A DNA stretch of 46,844 bases, taken from contig JAGVNU010000124.1 in NCBI GenBank assembly GCA_020053105.1, positions 1-46,844 on the forward strand, given 5' to 3'. Shown here in pieces: positions 7,309-15,399 of this stretch. The notes beneath the pieces are model-generated. The model did no database searches, was not told the origin of the DNA, and worked only from the letters and a program-made list of their open reading frames with translations. This stretch comes from Thermodesulfovibrionia bacterium. Its GTDB lineage: Bacteria > Nitrospirota > Thermodesulfovibrionia > UBA6902. The position numbers and the translations under genes were made by a program. Position 1 is the first letter of the stretch. Each line of letters opens with the position of its first letter.

Positions 7309-8676
7309 TTGACGGAAAAAAGCAGTGCGGTCAGTTTCACCACCGGGAGCACATGGGCGAACATATGGCATATGTCGTGGCCCATGCTCCTTGTTATGTT
7401 CTTCAACTTCCTCGTGGGCCTTACCGACATTTATGTGGCTGGGTTCCTCGGGCCTGAGATACAGGCCATTGTCGGATATGTAAGCCAGCTTTATTTTTTT
7501 ATCATTATCGTGGCAAATGCAATCAGCATAGGCACAGTGGCGATGCTTTCAAGGGCGGTCGGCGCCGGCAGGTTTGAGGATGCTCTTTCTACGGCAAGAC
7601 AGTCACTGCTATTTGCGGTTTGGTGCGCCGTTGCGCTAACAGCCACCGGTTTTGTCTTTCAGGACCTGATCATATCTCTCGCCGGGTTTTCCGAAGATAT
7701 CCGGCACATCGCGTTAGACTTTTTTGTGATCTTCGTCTTTGCCCTTGCGCCTAATTATATTGTGATTCTCTCCAATGCCATCTTCCGCGCCGGCGGGGAG
7801 GTGAAGCTCAGCCTGCTGGCGATGTCTGTTATCAGCCTTATAAATATCGTATTGAATTTCCTCCTGGTCTTCGGCGTATTTTCCTTCCCCGGCCTGGGAT
7901 ACAGGGGTATCGCCCTTGCAACCGCATTGGCGATGTCAGCAGGCACGGTCATATGCTTTGTTCTGTTCAGACGTAGTATATGGAATGGCATTTTTTCCGG
8001 CATGCGTCGGGTATCGGCTGATCTGGTAAGACGTATAGTCAGTCTTAGCTGGCCGGCGGCCCTCATACAAATATCATGGAATGCGGGAAACATAGTCCTT
8101 TACAATATCCTCAGTCATCTTGAGGAAGGTGGCATTACCGCTATGGCGGCCCTTACCAACGGACTGAGGATCGAGGCATTCATCTATCTCCCGGTGTTCG
8201 CCCTCAATATGGCGGCATCGGTGCTGACAGGACAGAACCTCGGGGCAGGAGCGCCTGAGAGGGCGGAAAAGATCGGCTGGAAGATATCACTCTCAGGGGT
8301 CGCGTTCGTCAGTCTTGTGGCACTGCCTGTCTTCATATGGGCCGGGTCCATTTCCTCTCCTGTAGCCAAAGACCCGCAAGTTCTTGCCGAGACTGTCCGG
8401 TATATCAGGATCACGATGCTGTCAGAGCCGTTTATGGCGATCAGCGTAATTCTTGGAGGTTGTCTCATGGGTGCGGGCGACACAAAAGGGGCCATGTTCG
8501 TCATTGTGAGTACGCTATGGATAATTCGCTTGCCCCTCGCTTATTTCCTTGCAGTTGTTGCAGGATACGAAGCGTATGGCGTATGGCTGGCAATGATCAT
8601 CTCGATGTTTTTCCAGGGTGTTTTCATGACCGCCAGGTTCAGTTACGGTCGGTGGAAAGAAGTGAGGGTCAGTTGA
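7309..8676 (+). CDS. MATE-family multidrug/metabolite exporter
   Basis: A 455-aa integral membrane protein with about 12 predicted helices arranged as two similar halves, as in the NorM/DinF MATE family, which exports cationic compounds against Na+ or H+. Family hallmarks include WPMLLVMFFNFLVGLTDIYV near the N-terminus, AVGAGRFEDA after the second helix, and the equivalent LTGQNLGAGAPERAEK in the second half. The start is TTG at 7309, chosen because TCGGAGG lies 5 nt upstream and no in-frame ATG lies near it. It ends 8 nt inside the convergent PilZ gene. The substrate is unknown. Confidence 0.9.
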   Translation: MTEKSSAVSFTTGSTWANIWHMSWPMLLVMFFNFLVGLTDIYVAGFLGPEIQAIVGYVSQLYFFIIIVANAISIGTVAMLSRAVGAGRFEDALSTARQSLLFAVWCAVALTATGFVFQDLIISLAGFSEDIRHIALDFFVIFVFALAPNYIVILSNAIFRAGGEVKLSLLAMSVISLINIVLNFLLVFGVFSFPGLGYRGIALATALAMSAGTVICFVLFRRSIWNGIFSGMRRVSADLVRRIVSLSWPAALIQISWNAGNIVLYNILSHLEEGGITAMAALTNGLRIEAFIYLPVFALNMAASVLTGQNLGAGAPERAEKIGWKISLSGVAFVSLVALPVFIWAGSISSPVAKDPQVLAETVRYIRITMLSEPFMAISVILGGCLMGAGDTKGAMFVIVSTLWIIRLPLAYFLAVVAGYEAYGVWLAMIISMFFQGVFMTARFSYGRWKEVRVS

Positions 8677-9025
8677 TACTGACGATATCAAGGGCCTGAA
8701 TCAGGCCTTTGAATTTTGCAGAGGGTTCTGTTATTTTTATGCCTATTGTTAATGGCTTATCAGCAGACGAGTTTTTTGAGAGCCATTTGACTGTACAAAA
8801 CATATTGACAGCTTCACCTGAAGGTATCTGAAAATAGATTTCAACTGTTTTCTCATAATGAAAATCCACAGGGGTCTTAATAGAAGAGTGGACCACATAT
8901 TCAAAACCATCTTCTGAGATGTTCTCTATATATCCCATATAAGTCTTTTCATCTGTTAATATGAATGCCTCTAAACGAACTGGTATCCTTTTGGAATGTC
9001 TTTTTTCCATCTCGTAACTTAACAT
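8669..9025 (-). CDS. Single-domain PilZ protein (c-di-GMP receptor)
   Basis: A 118-aa protein that is essentially one PilZ domain, which binds cyclic di-GMP and relays the signal to motility or envelope targets. Both binding motifs are intact: RHSKR at residues 9-13 (RxxxR) and NISEDG at 35-40 (D/NxSxxG). The rest follows the beta-barrel pattern (GYIENIS, VEIYFQIP, FCTVKWL). The start is uncertain: the ATG at 9025 has no clear ribosome-binding site, and an internal ATG at 9010 follows ACGAG directly. Its 3' end overlaps the convergent MATE gene by 8 bp. A second PilZ protein lies at 15400-16179. Confidence 0.85.
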   Translation of the reverse strand: MLSYEMEKRHSKRIPVRLEAFILTDEKTYMGYIENISEDGFEYVVHSSIKTPVDFHYEKTVEIYFQIPSGEAVNMFCTVKWLSKNSSADKPLTIGIKITEPSAKFKGLIQALDIVSIN

Positions 9026-9234
9026 TTTTGATTATTACCGGAATCTCTTTTATATAATTATAACAAGTTACTCATGGTATTGACAGGATAATTTATGGGC
9101 CTGGGGCAGCATGTTATGCATTCAACTTTTTTATTCTTAACATTTTCGGTCAAATATTTTATATTAGAGCACCCGTTTTTTTATTCTGGTAATTATCCCG
9201 GAATAATATTGCCAATTTATACGATGAGGTTACT

Positions 9235-12174
9235 ATGAAAAAGACATCGCACCTGTGCTGCATCTTGATCGTATCATTATTACTTGCCGGAATGTTTTTG
9301 CTGAAACCTATTCCGTTGTATTCTGCAGCGATTGATCCGTCCTTTAAGTTTTCATCGATAGAGACGGAACATTTTGTGATTCATTTTCACCAGGGACTCG
9401 ATGAGATTGCCAATAAAGCGGCCTTATATTCCGAAAATATGCATGATAAATTATCTTTCACCTTTCGGTGGTCTCCAAAGGAAAGGACCCAGATTGTCCT
9501 GCTTGATAATATGGACTTTGCCAACGGCATGGCAACGGTACTGCCGTATAATGCAATGTATGTTTTTGTAGTCCCTCCACTCCCTGATATGACCATAGGA
9601 GAATACGACAGCTGGCTTGAACTTGTTTTGCTGCATGAATATTCTCATATACTCGTCATGGATCCTGTAAACGGTTATTCGACAGTCATGAGACGCATCT
9701 TTGGAAAGACCCTGCCGGGATATGACCCGTTGTCAGTTATATTGTTTCTGGCGACCGCCCCGCCGAATGTATTTATGCCGGACTGGTGGCTTGAGGGGAT
9801 TGCCACGTGGGCAGAAACGGACATGAGTTCCTCAGGAAGGGGACGGAGCTCCTATGTTGAAATGATTTTCAGAATGGCGGTCCTCGAAGACGGATTACCG
9901 CGTATTGACCAGCTCAACGGAGACGTCCCTGACTGGCCGGCAGGGAATGTGCCGTATATTTACGGCATGCTGCTTGAGAAGTATATTGCCGGGATAAAAA
10001 GCAAGAAAACTCTTGGCGAGCTCAATGAGGCGCATTCGGGGAGGTTCCCTTTCTTTATAAGCACACCTCCTGAGAGATCGACGGGACTTAATTATGCGGA
10101 GCTGTACAGGGACATGATAAGCGCACTCAAGACAGAACAGTACGGCAAGATCAAATTGCTTAATACGCAACCTGTTACTCAATATCAAAAACTTCCCATC
10201 AGCGGGGAGAATATAACCAATCCCCGCATCTCGCCCGACGGAAAGTATCTTGCGGTGAACAGGCGTGATCCCCACTCTCATGAAGAAATTGTAATCCTTG
10301 ATTCCAGTACAGTTGAAGAGATTTCGACAGTGAGAAGGTTCCCTTCGGACCACAGCCTTTCCTGGTCCCCTGACAGCAGGAAACTCTATTTCACACAGGC
10401 TGAAATGAAAAACAGCTATAACTTGTACCAGGATATTTATTCATATAATCTTGACGACCGTTCGCTGGGAAGGATTACAAAAAATATAAGGGCAAAGGAT
10501 GTTGATGCATCATCTGACGGGAAAAAATTAGTCTTTGTGAAGACCGGGACCGGGAAGCAGAATATTGCTGTTCTTGAAAATGAATCTGCAAAGATCGAGG
10601 TCATTACCGACCTTCAGGACGCTGCCCTGTCATCTCCGAGATGGTCGCCGGATGGACGGTTTATTGTATTTTCAAGACACAATAATTCAGGACAGACGTC
10701 TGTTGAGTTACTCAATACGGACTCAAAGACCATTGATACATTACTTGTTACGGACTATGACAATATCTATCCTGTATGGTCTCCTGACGGCAAGTTTATT
10801 ATTTATTCATCAGAGAGAACGGGCGTCTATAACCTCTTTGCATATTCCCTTGCCGATAAGGAGACTTATCAGATCACACATATGCTGGGGGGCGCATTCC
10901 AGCCCGAGTTGTCCGCGCCCAATAAAAAAATCTTCTTCTCCGGTTACAGTTCTAAAGGGTTTTATATTGCGGAAATGCCATATGAGCCCCGGCAATGGTC
11001 CTCAATGCTATTAAGTCCGGAGATAGCGCCGTCGTGGCAGCGTCCGGTTATTCAACAAACGACCGAAAATGCCAGGGATGAAAAAGAAGAAGCTCTTCCC
11101 GAAGAAATACCTGCCAAGAAATCGTATTGTCCTCTAAAGACCTTAACTCCGAAATTCTGGCTGCCCACCCTTACCTTTGATGATGACGGAGCCGTATTCG
11201 GGGCCTTCACCGCAGGGCAGGACGTCCTCGGGTATCATACTTATGTTATACAGGGCGGATTGGGGGTCAGCGGCCGGGGATATTATGATATCGATTATGT
11301 CTATGACAGGTGGTATCCCACATTTTTTCTCAGAGCATATTCTGTTCCGGTCGGCTATTCGGAATTTTTCGCCGATGATGACGATTACTATGAAAGACAG
11401 AGAGGTCTCACCGCAGGACTCAGTGTTCCTCTTTACAGTACCGTTGAATCAAAATTGAGTCTCATTGCCGGATATAATTATAAAAAGCTGAGGCACCTTA
11501 CGAGTATTAAGGACAGGACGGTTGATGGTCTTCAAGTATATGAAGGCAGGAGAGATAATGTATTCCTGGGACTGGGCTACGGGGACGCATTGAGATATCC
11601 ATACTCAATAAGCAGGGAAGAGGGCAGAAACGTAGCAGTAATTTACAGGAAATATCTTGAGGACCCGGGCAACGGCCTGGACCAGAATGAATGTTCGATT
11701 GACTACAATGAGTACATTGGTTTGAAAAAGCATCATGTACTTTATCTCAACCTGAAAGGGGCCTGGTCTGACGGCGACCTTATTGCACAGCAGGCGTATC
11801 AGATAGGCGGGACCCCTTCTGACTTTAATGTATATTCAATCAGGGGGTTTGCTCCTGGTTTTGAGACAGGCAGACACGTAATAAAAGGCACGCTGGAATA
11901 CAGGTTCCCGATAACATACATTTTCAGAGGCTGGGGCACCAAGCCTTTTTTCTGGGACAGGGTGCACCTAGCTGCATTTGCTGACGCGGGGAATGTGTGG
12001 GGTTACAATAAAGGATTTCGTGTGAAGGATTTTTCAGCAGGTATCGGTGCAGAAACACGGATGGACATGGTGCTGGGTTATAAATTAAAAATAACTCCTG
12101 CCGTGGGTATAGCGCGCGGAGTTACTGAAGACGGTGAAACCCAGGTATATTTAACTATCTACACTGAACTCTGA
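9235..12174 (+). CDS. Surface metalloprotease-propeller-Omp85-like barrel fusion
   Basis: A 979-aa exported protein of three parts. After a signal peptide (1-31) comes a gluzincin-type peptidase domain with zinc motif HEYSH (134-138) and the downstream glutamate E187 in WWLEGIATWAE. From about 310 to 610 there are TolB/PD40 beta-propeller repeats (PRISPDGKYLAV, LSWSPDSRKLYF, PRWSPDGRFIVF, PVWSPDGKFIIY). From about 640 to the end is an Omp85/BamA-like surface-antigen barrel, with YQIGGTPSDFNVYSIRGF, FADAGNVWG and a final strand ending in TEL. The likely location is the outer membrane, with the peptidase and propeller in the periplasm or outside. It has its own transcription unit. The protein cleaved is unknown. 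Confidence 0.8.
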   Translation: MKKTSHLCCILIVSLLLAGMFLLKPIPLYSAAIDPSFKFSSIETEHFVIHFHQGLDEIANKAALYSENMHDKLSFTFRWSPKERTQIVLLDNMDFANGMATVLPYNAMYVFVVPPLPDMTIGEYDSWLELVLLHEYSHILVMDPVNGYSTVMRRIFGKTLPGYDPLSVILFLATAPPNVFMPDWWLEGIATWAETDMSSSGRGRSSYVEMIFRMAVLEDGLPRIDQLNGDVPDWPAGNVPYIYGMLLEKYIAGIKSKKTLGELNEAHSGRFPFFISTPPERSTGLNYAELYRDMISALKTEQYGKIKLLNTQPVTQYQKLPISGENITNPRISPDGKYLAVNRRDPHSHEEIVILDSSTVEEISTVRRFPSDHSLSWSPDSRKLYFTQAEMKNSYNLYQDIYSYNLDDRSLGRITKNIRAKDVDASSDGKKLVFVKTGTGKQNIAVLENESAKIEVITDLQDAALSSPRWSPDGRFIVFSRHNNSGQTSVELLNTDSKTIDTLLVTDYDNIYPVWSPDGKFIIYSSERTGVYNLFAYSLADKETYQITHMLGGAFQPELSAPNKKIFFSGYSSKGFYIAEMPYEPRQWSSMLLSPEIAPSWQRPVIQQTTENARDEKEEALPEEIPAKKSYCPLKTLTPKFWLPTLTFDDDGAVFGAFTAGQDVLGYHTYVIQGGLGVSGRGYYDIDYVYDRWYPTFFLRAYSVPVGYSEFFADDDDYYERQRGLTAGLSVPLYSTVESKLSLIAGYNYKKLRHLTSIKDRTVDGLQVYEGRRDNVFLGLGYGDALRYPYSISREEGRNVAVIYRKYLEDPGNGLDQNECSIDYNEYIGLKKHHVLYLNLKGAWSDGDLIAQQAYQIGGTPSDFNVYSIRGFAPGFETGRHVIKGTLEYRFPITYIFRGWGTKPFFWDRVHLAAFADAGNVWGYNKGFRVKDFSAGIGAETRMDMVLGYKLKITPAVGIARGVTEDGETQVYLTIYTEL

Positions 12175-12277
12175 TAATTGAATAATAGTCGGGATAAAAT
12201 CTATAATTGAACGTCTGTATTATTTTGAAGTTTCCCTTGAAAGTTTCTTACCAATTTAATAATGCGAGGAGATACTT

Positions 12278-13042
12278 ATGATTAAAGTAGGCATAATCGG
12301 CGGTTCCGGGCTTGATAATCCTGACATTTTAAAAGATGCAAAAGAGTTCTCTATTAAAACCCCATACGGTTCGCCGACTTCTGTTCTCACATGCGGCTCC
12401 ATTGAAGGGGTTGATGTGGTCATAATTGCAAGGCATGGGAAAGACCATTCGATATATCCGAGTAAAGTAAATTTCAGGGCCAATATATGGGCTTTGAAAG
12501 AACAGGGATGCACCCATATAATTGCCTCTACGGCAGTGGGTTCCCTGCGTCAGGAAATAGCGCCCGGGCATCTGGTGTTTCCCCACCAGTTTATTGATCA
12601 TACAAGAAAGAGGGAAACGACTTTCTTTGATGAAGATGTGGTAGTGCATACTGCAATGGCCGAGCCCTTTTGCCAGGACCTTATAGATACGCTTTCGCTA
12701 TCAGCGGAAAAAATGAAGATGCCTTTTCACAAAAACAAGACGGTCATTACAATAGAAGGCCCGCGTTTTTCCACAAAAGCCGAAAGCCACATGTTCAGGA
12801 GCTGGAACGCTGATGTTATCAATATGAGCACTGTCCCTGAAGTCGTTCTGGCCAGAGAGAAAAAGATGCACTATGCTGCGATAGCCATGTCTACGGACTA
12901 TGATTGCTGGCATGAGGAAGAGGAGCCAGTTACCTGGGAGATGATCGTAAAAGTCATGAGGAAAAATGCAGACAATGTGATCAACTTATTCCGTAAAGTC
13001 ATCCCGGAGATCAAAGAGTATAATGATATCTGTGTTAAATAA
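12278..13042 (+). CDS. mtnP: S-methyl-5'-thioadenosine phosphorylase
   Basis: A 254-aa phosphorylase that splits methylthioadenosine (from polyamine or quorum-signal synthesis) into adenine and methylthioribose-1-phosphate. The phosphate site IGGSGL is at 7-12. Further signatures are RHGKDHSIYPSKVNFRANIW, STAVGSLRQEIAPG, EGPRFSTKAES, and MSTVPEVVLAREK followed by STDYDCWHEEEEPVTW, where the DYD and H pattern marks 6-aminopurine MTA phosphorylases. A GCGAGGAG box precedes the ATG. The next gene, apt, uses the adenine product, although 146 bp separate them. Confidence 0.93.
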   Translation: MIKVGIIGGSGLDNPDILKDAKEFSIKTPYGSPTSVLTCGSIEGVDVVIIARHGKDHSIYPSKVNFRANIWALKEQGCTHIIASTAVGSLRQEIAPGHLVFPHQFIDHTRKRETTFFDEDVVVHTAMAEPFCQDLIDTLSLSAEKMKMPFHKNKTVITIEGPRFSTKAESHMFRSWNADVINMSTVPEVVLAREKKMHYAAIAMSTDYDCWHEEEEPVTWEMIVKVMRKNADNVINLFRKVIPEIKEYNDICVK

Positions 13043-13188
13043 TCCTTTTTGTCCACAGACCATCGCTGAGTTATTCAAGTAATAAGCGGGAAATAAGAAG
13101 TAGAAGGGATATTGTGTAGATTCAACTTTTCATTTTTTATTTCGGACATTGTCAGCCAGTGACTAACATAAAATAAAGGAGGAATAAA

Positions 13189-13722
13189 ATGCCGATCAAA
13201 TCCAAAATCAGGACCATTCCTGATCATCCTAAAAAAGGAATCATGTTCAGGGACATAACCACCCTTATCAAGGACCCGGTGGGGTTCAGGCTGGTCATTG
13301 ATAATTTGACACAGAGATATATCAATTCCAAGGTTGATTTTGATCTTATAGTTGGAATTGAAGCAAGGGGTTTTATTATAGGAGGAGCGCTTTCCTATAC
13401 ACTTGGTAAAGGTTTTGTGCCTATCAGAAAAGTGGGCAAGCTTCCCGCAGCTGTCGAACGTCATGAATATGAGCTTGAGTATGGCACAGATACTGTGGAG
13501 ATTCACAAGGACGCGATAGCAAAGGGCATGAAGGTGCTTGTTGTTGATGATCTGCTCGCTACAGGTGGTACGGCAGCAGCAGCGGCTGCATTAATTGAAA
13601 AGCTTGGCGGAGAGGTTACAGAAATGGCCTTTATCGTTAATCTCCCGGATGTCGGGGGAGAGAAGAAGTTAAAGGACAGAGGATATAAGGTTTATTGTTT
13701 GACGGAATTTGAAGGGGATTAA
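13189..13722 (+). CDS. apt: Adenine phosphoribosyltransferase
   Basis: A 177-aa enzyme that joins adenine and PRPP to make AMP. The PRPP loop VLVVDDLLATGGTAAA is at 116-131, and the N-terminal IRTIPDHPKKGIMFRDITTL, VGIEARGFIIGGAL and VPIRKVGKLP segments are all typical of Apt. Length is normal. AAAGGAGGAATAAA precedes the ATG. With mtnP just upstream, this forms a route from methylthioadenosine to AMP. Confidence 0.96.
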   Translation: MPIKSKIRTIPDHPKKGIMFRDITTLIKDPVGFRLVIDNLTQRYINSKVDFDLIVGIEARGFIIGGALSYTLGKGFVPIRKVGKLPAAVERHEYELEYGTDTVEIHKDAIAKGMKVLVVDDLLATGGTAAAAAALIEKLGGEVTEMAFIVNLPDVGGEKKLKDRGYKVYCLTEFEGD

Positions 13723-13735
13723 ACGGAAATCAAAG

Positions 13736-13787
13736 AATGTGTGATGCGTGATGGAGATTAGAGATATTTCATTATGCATCACACATT
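13736..13787. repeat. Long inverted repeat after apt (18-bp stem)
   Basis: AATGTGTGATGCGTGATG (13736-13753) pairs with CATTATGCATCACACATT (13770-13787), with only two G-T wobbles around a 16-nt loop. It lies 13 bp after the apt stop. There is no long T run, so it may be a weak terminator, an mRNA-stabilising hairpin, or a dispersed repeat. Confidence 0.55.
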
Positions 13788-13868
13788 ATTCCGTTGTACA
13801 CTTCTGCAACCACTGGATCTGAAACGACCTTTATACTTTCGATAAACAGCTTTCGATTTTCAATAAGT

Positions 13869-13900
13869 GACAATTATTGGCATTGCAGACAATAATTGTC
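13869..13900. repeat. Perfect 11-bp inverted repeat
   Basis: GACAATTATTG (13869-13879) and CAATAATTGTC (13890-13900) pair perfectly around a 10-nt loop. It lies 8 bp beyond the 3' end of the minus-strand zinc-ribbon gene, so it may end or protect that transcript. AT-rich stem and no T run. Confidence 0.5.
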
Positions 13901-13907
13901 TTAGCGT

Positions 13908-14243
13908 TCAGCAGGTGGCTGTTTTTTGTGCATCCATATAATTTACGATACCTTCGGGATCGCAAGCGATACACATATCAATCCCCTGAATTATCTGCTT
14001 GTCTTCGCAGAGCATATAAGCTCTTTTCAGCTCAACATCCTTCACCCTTTCAATAACAAGTTTTTTGGGCCTGAGGTATACCTGACCACAGCTCATACAA
14101 ACCCATATGAAGTGATATTTCGCGGCTTCCAGGCAGGTCTCACAAACATAAATTTTGATGCCCGGCATTACTTCAGTATTGATTGACGTATATTCATGTT
14201 TGCAAATAGTGCATTGTTCATGTTTTGTTTCAAGTTCTAACAT
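13908..14243 (-). CDS. Small multi-zinc-ribbon protein, unknown function
   Basis: A 111-aa cysteine-rich protein with four CxxC pairs: C11/C14, C34/C37, C49/C52 and C91/C94, plus single C79 and C111. The pattern suggests two treble-clef or zinc-ribbon units, one formed by the first two pairs. The segment CMSCGQVYLRP resembles structural zinc ribbons. No signal peptide or membrane segment is present, so it is presumably cytoplasmic and binds zinc, or less likely iron-sulfur. The start is firm: AAAGGAG lies 8 nt before the ATG. It is monocistronic, with its own promoter candidate. I do not recognise a named family. Confidence 0.7.
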   Translation of the reverse strand: MLELETKHEQCTICKHEYTSINTEVMPGIKIYVCETCLEAAKYHFIWVCMSCGQVYLRPKKLVIERVKDVELKRAYMLCEDKQIIQGIDMCIACDPEGIVNYMDAQKTATC

Positions 14244-14725
14244 ATAAATCTCCTTTCGTTAGTCCCTCAACTGTTTGAGGATGTTCACGTCTCCTTTCAT
14301 AAAAAAATTTTAATCTGTTATTTATGAAAAAGCAATTACCATGCCTACGTACTAAGTCATTTAAACGTTAGACCCTTATAATGTTTGACAGAAGCAAGAA
14401 CAGGCAGATAATGGTAAGTAAAATAAGCTAAATTAGTCATGAGAAAATTTGAGGCGGTGACTGTGTCAGTTGGAAGGAAAAGAGGACAGGGACAAATTTA
14501 TAGTGAGTAAGTGGTAAGATTACACATCCCTGTCAATCAATTGGCAGTCTATTCTCTCATGTTATATTAAGCTGGATTGCATATGGGGGCTTAACGAATC
14601 TTCGATGTTAATATCTCAGACAGAGTGAAAATGTAATACACCTTGCGTTTGCAAGAGATGATACCTGATGACCACGCAAGCGGAGGAGGGAGCACCCGCT
14701 TACCCGCTTGTAACATGGCATTTTT
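14244..14725. other. 482-bp intergenic region
   Basis: No supported gene. On the minus strand it holds the promoter and leader of the zinc-ribbon gene, including a small hairpin CCTCAA-CTGT-TTGAGG at 14265-14280. Near 14541 a plus-strand TTGGCA, 16 bp, TATATT could be a promoter, but no reading frame follows, so a small RNA is only a possibility. At 14677-14710, CAAGCGG and CCGCTTG can pair 3' of the ribosome hibernation gene. Nothing else stands out. Confidence 0.4.
14307..14335 (-). promoter_or_regulatory. Predicted sigma-70 promoter of the zinc-ribbon gene
   Basis: On the minus strand: TTGCTT (14335-14330), 17 bp, TAAAAT (14312-14307). Transcription would start near 14300, giving a leader of about 57 nt that carries the CCTCAA/TTGAGG hairpin. 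Confidence 0.4.
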
Positions 14726-15256
14726 TCAGATCACGGTGACTGTACTGGCCTGAGGACCTTTCTCGCCTTTCCCTTCTGAATAACGCACCTTCATTCCCAC
14801 CTCAAGATTATTAAACTCGCTGTTAAGAACACTGTTTTTGTGGAAATAAATTTCACCGTTGTCTGCTGTAGTTATAAAGCCATAGCCTTTATCGGTGAAG
14901 AGGGCGCTTATTAGTGCAACAGGCGCTTCCTCATGCTGCTTTATATCACCCCGCTGGCGCTTGGCATAGTCTTCAAGTTGTCTCCGGGCTGCATCGAAAC
15001 TGTCTCTGATGGCTACATAAAGGTCTTCATGAGGGTTCCGCTTTACGACCAGTTCAGCTCCCGGCACGGTCATTACAATCTGGACATTGTACCTCTTGCC
15101 CTGATGGCTATGACGAGGAGGTGAATCCACGACAACTTTGCATCTTGTAATGCGGTCGTAGAATTTATCCAGTTTTTCCGCCCGCTTCCGGATTTCCGCT
15201 TCTAAGGCATCACTTAACTTAAGGTTGCGATTCGTAATCTGCAGAGGTATTTCCAT
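14726..15256 (-). CDS. Ribosome hibernation factor fused to a cold-shock domain
   Basis: A 176-aa fusion. Residues 1-105 are an HPF/RaiA (sigma-54 modulation) domain, which binds the 30S decoding site and shuts down idle ribosomes: MEIPLQITNRNLKLSDALEA, then YDRITRCKVVVD and NPHEDLYVAIRDSFDAARRQL. Residues about 113-176 are a cold-shock domain that binds single-stranded RNA: ISALFTDKGYGFITT and GEIYFHKNSV keep the RNP1- and RNP2-like aromatic patches. The ATG at 15256 is chosen because GGAGG lies 9 nt upstream; the longer frame to 15307 lacks a ribosome-binding site and would overlap the promoter. Confidence 0.9.
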   Translation of the reverse strand: MEIPLQITNRNLKLSDALEAEIRKRAEKLDKFYDRITRCKVVVDSPPRHSHQGKRYNVQIVMTVPGAELVVKRNPHEDLYVAIRDSFDAARRQLEDYAKRQRGDIKQHEEAPVALISALFTDKGYGFITTADNGEIYFHKNSVLNSEFNNLEVGMKVRYSEGKGEKGPQASTVTVI

Positions 15257-15278
15257 GGTTAAAGTCCTCCTTATAAAA

Positions 15279-15307
15279 ATACTATCATGCCTTATCTGCA
15301 GATGCAA
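15279..15307 (-). promoter_or_regulatory. Predicted sigma-70 promoter of the hibernation factor
   Basis: On the minus strand: TTGCAT (15307-15302), 17 bp, TAGTAT (15284-15279), about 20 bp before the GGAGG box. The -35 hexamer is the same as that of hsp20. Confidence 0.45.
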
Positions 15308-15399
15308 TATGAAATTTAATAAAAGCCGAAAGAGAAAGTGCTGGGAAATAATTAACGGTGAGTCAAATTTAATTTAGGGGAAACAGCAAGGGGATCATT

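Noticed and set aside
9895-10353. 152-aa minus-strand frame inside the protease-propeller gene
   Set aside because: Entirely within a clear 979-aa gene; no ribosome-binding site.
14266-14300. Possible leader peptide (about 9-13 codons) before the zinc-ribbon gene
   Set aside because: The in-frame ATG or GTG is badly placed relative to its ribosome-binding site, and no regulatory codon run is visible.
14541-14725. Possible small RNA gene downstream of a promoter-like TTGGCA/TATATT
   Set aside because: Spacing is 16 bp, the hexamers are only fair, and no terminator or known RNA family was recognised.
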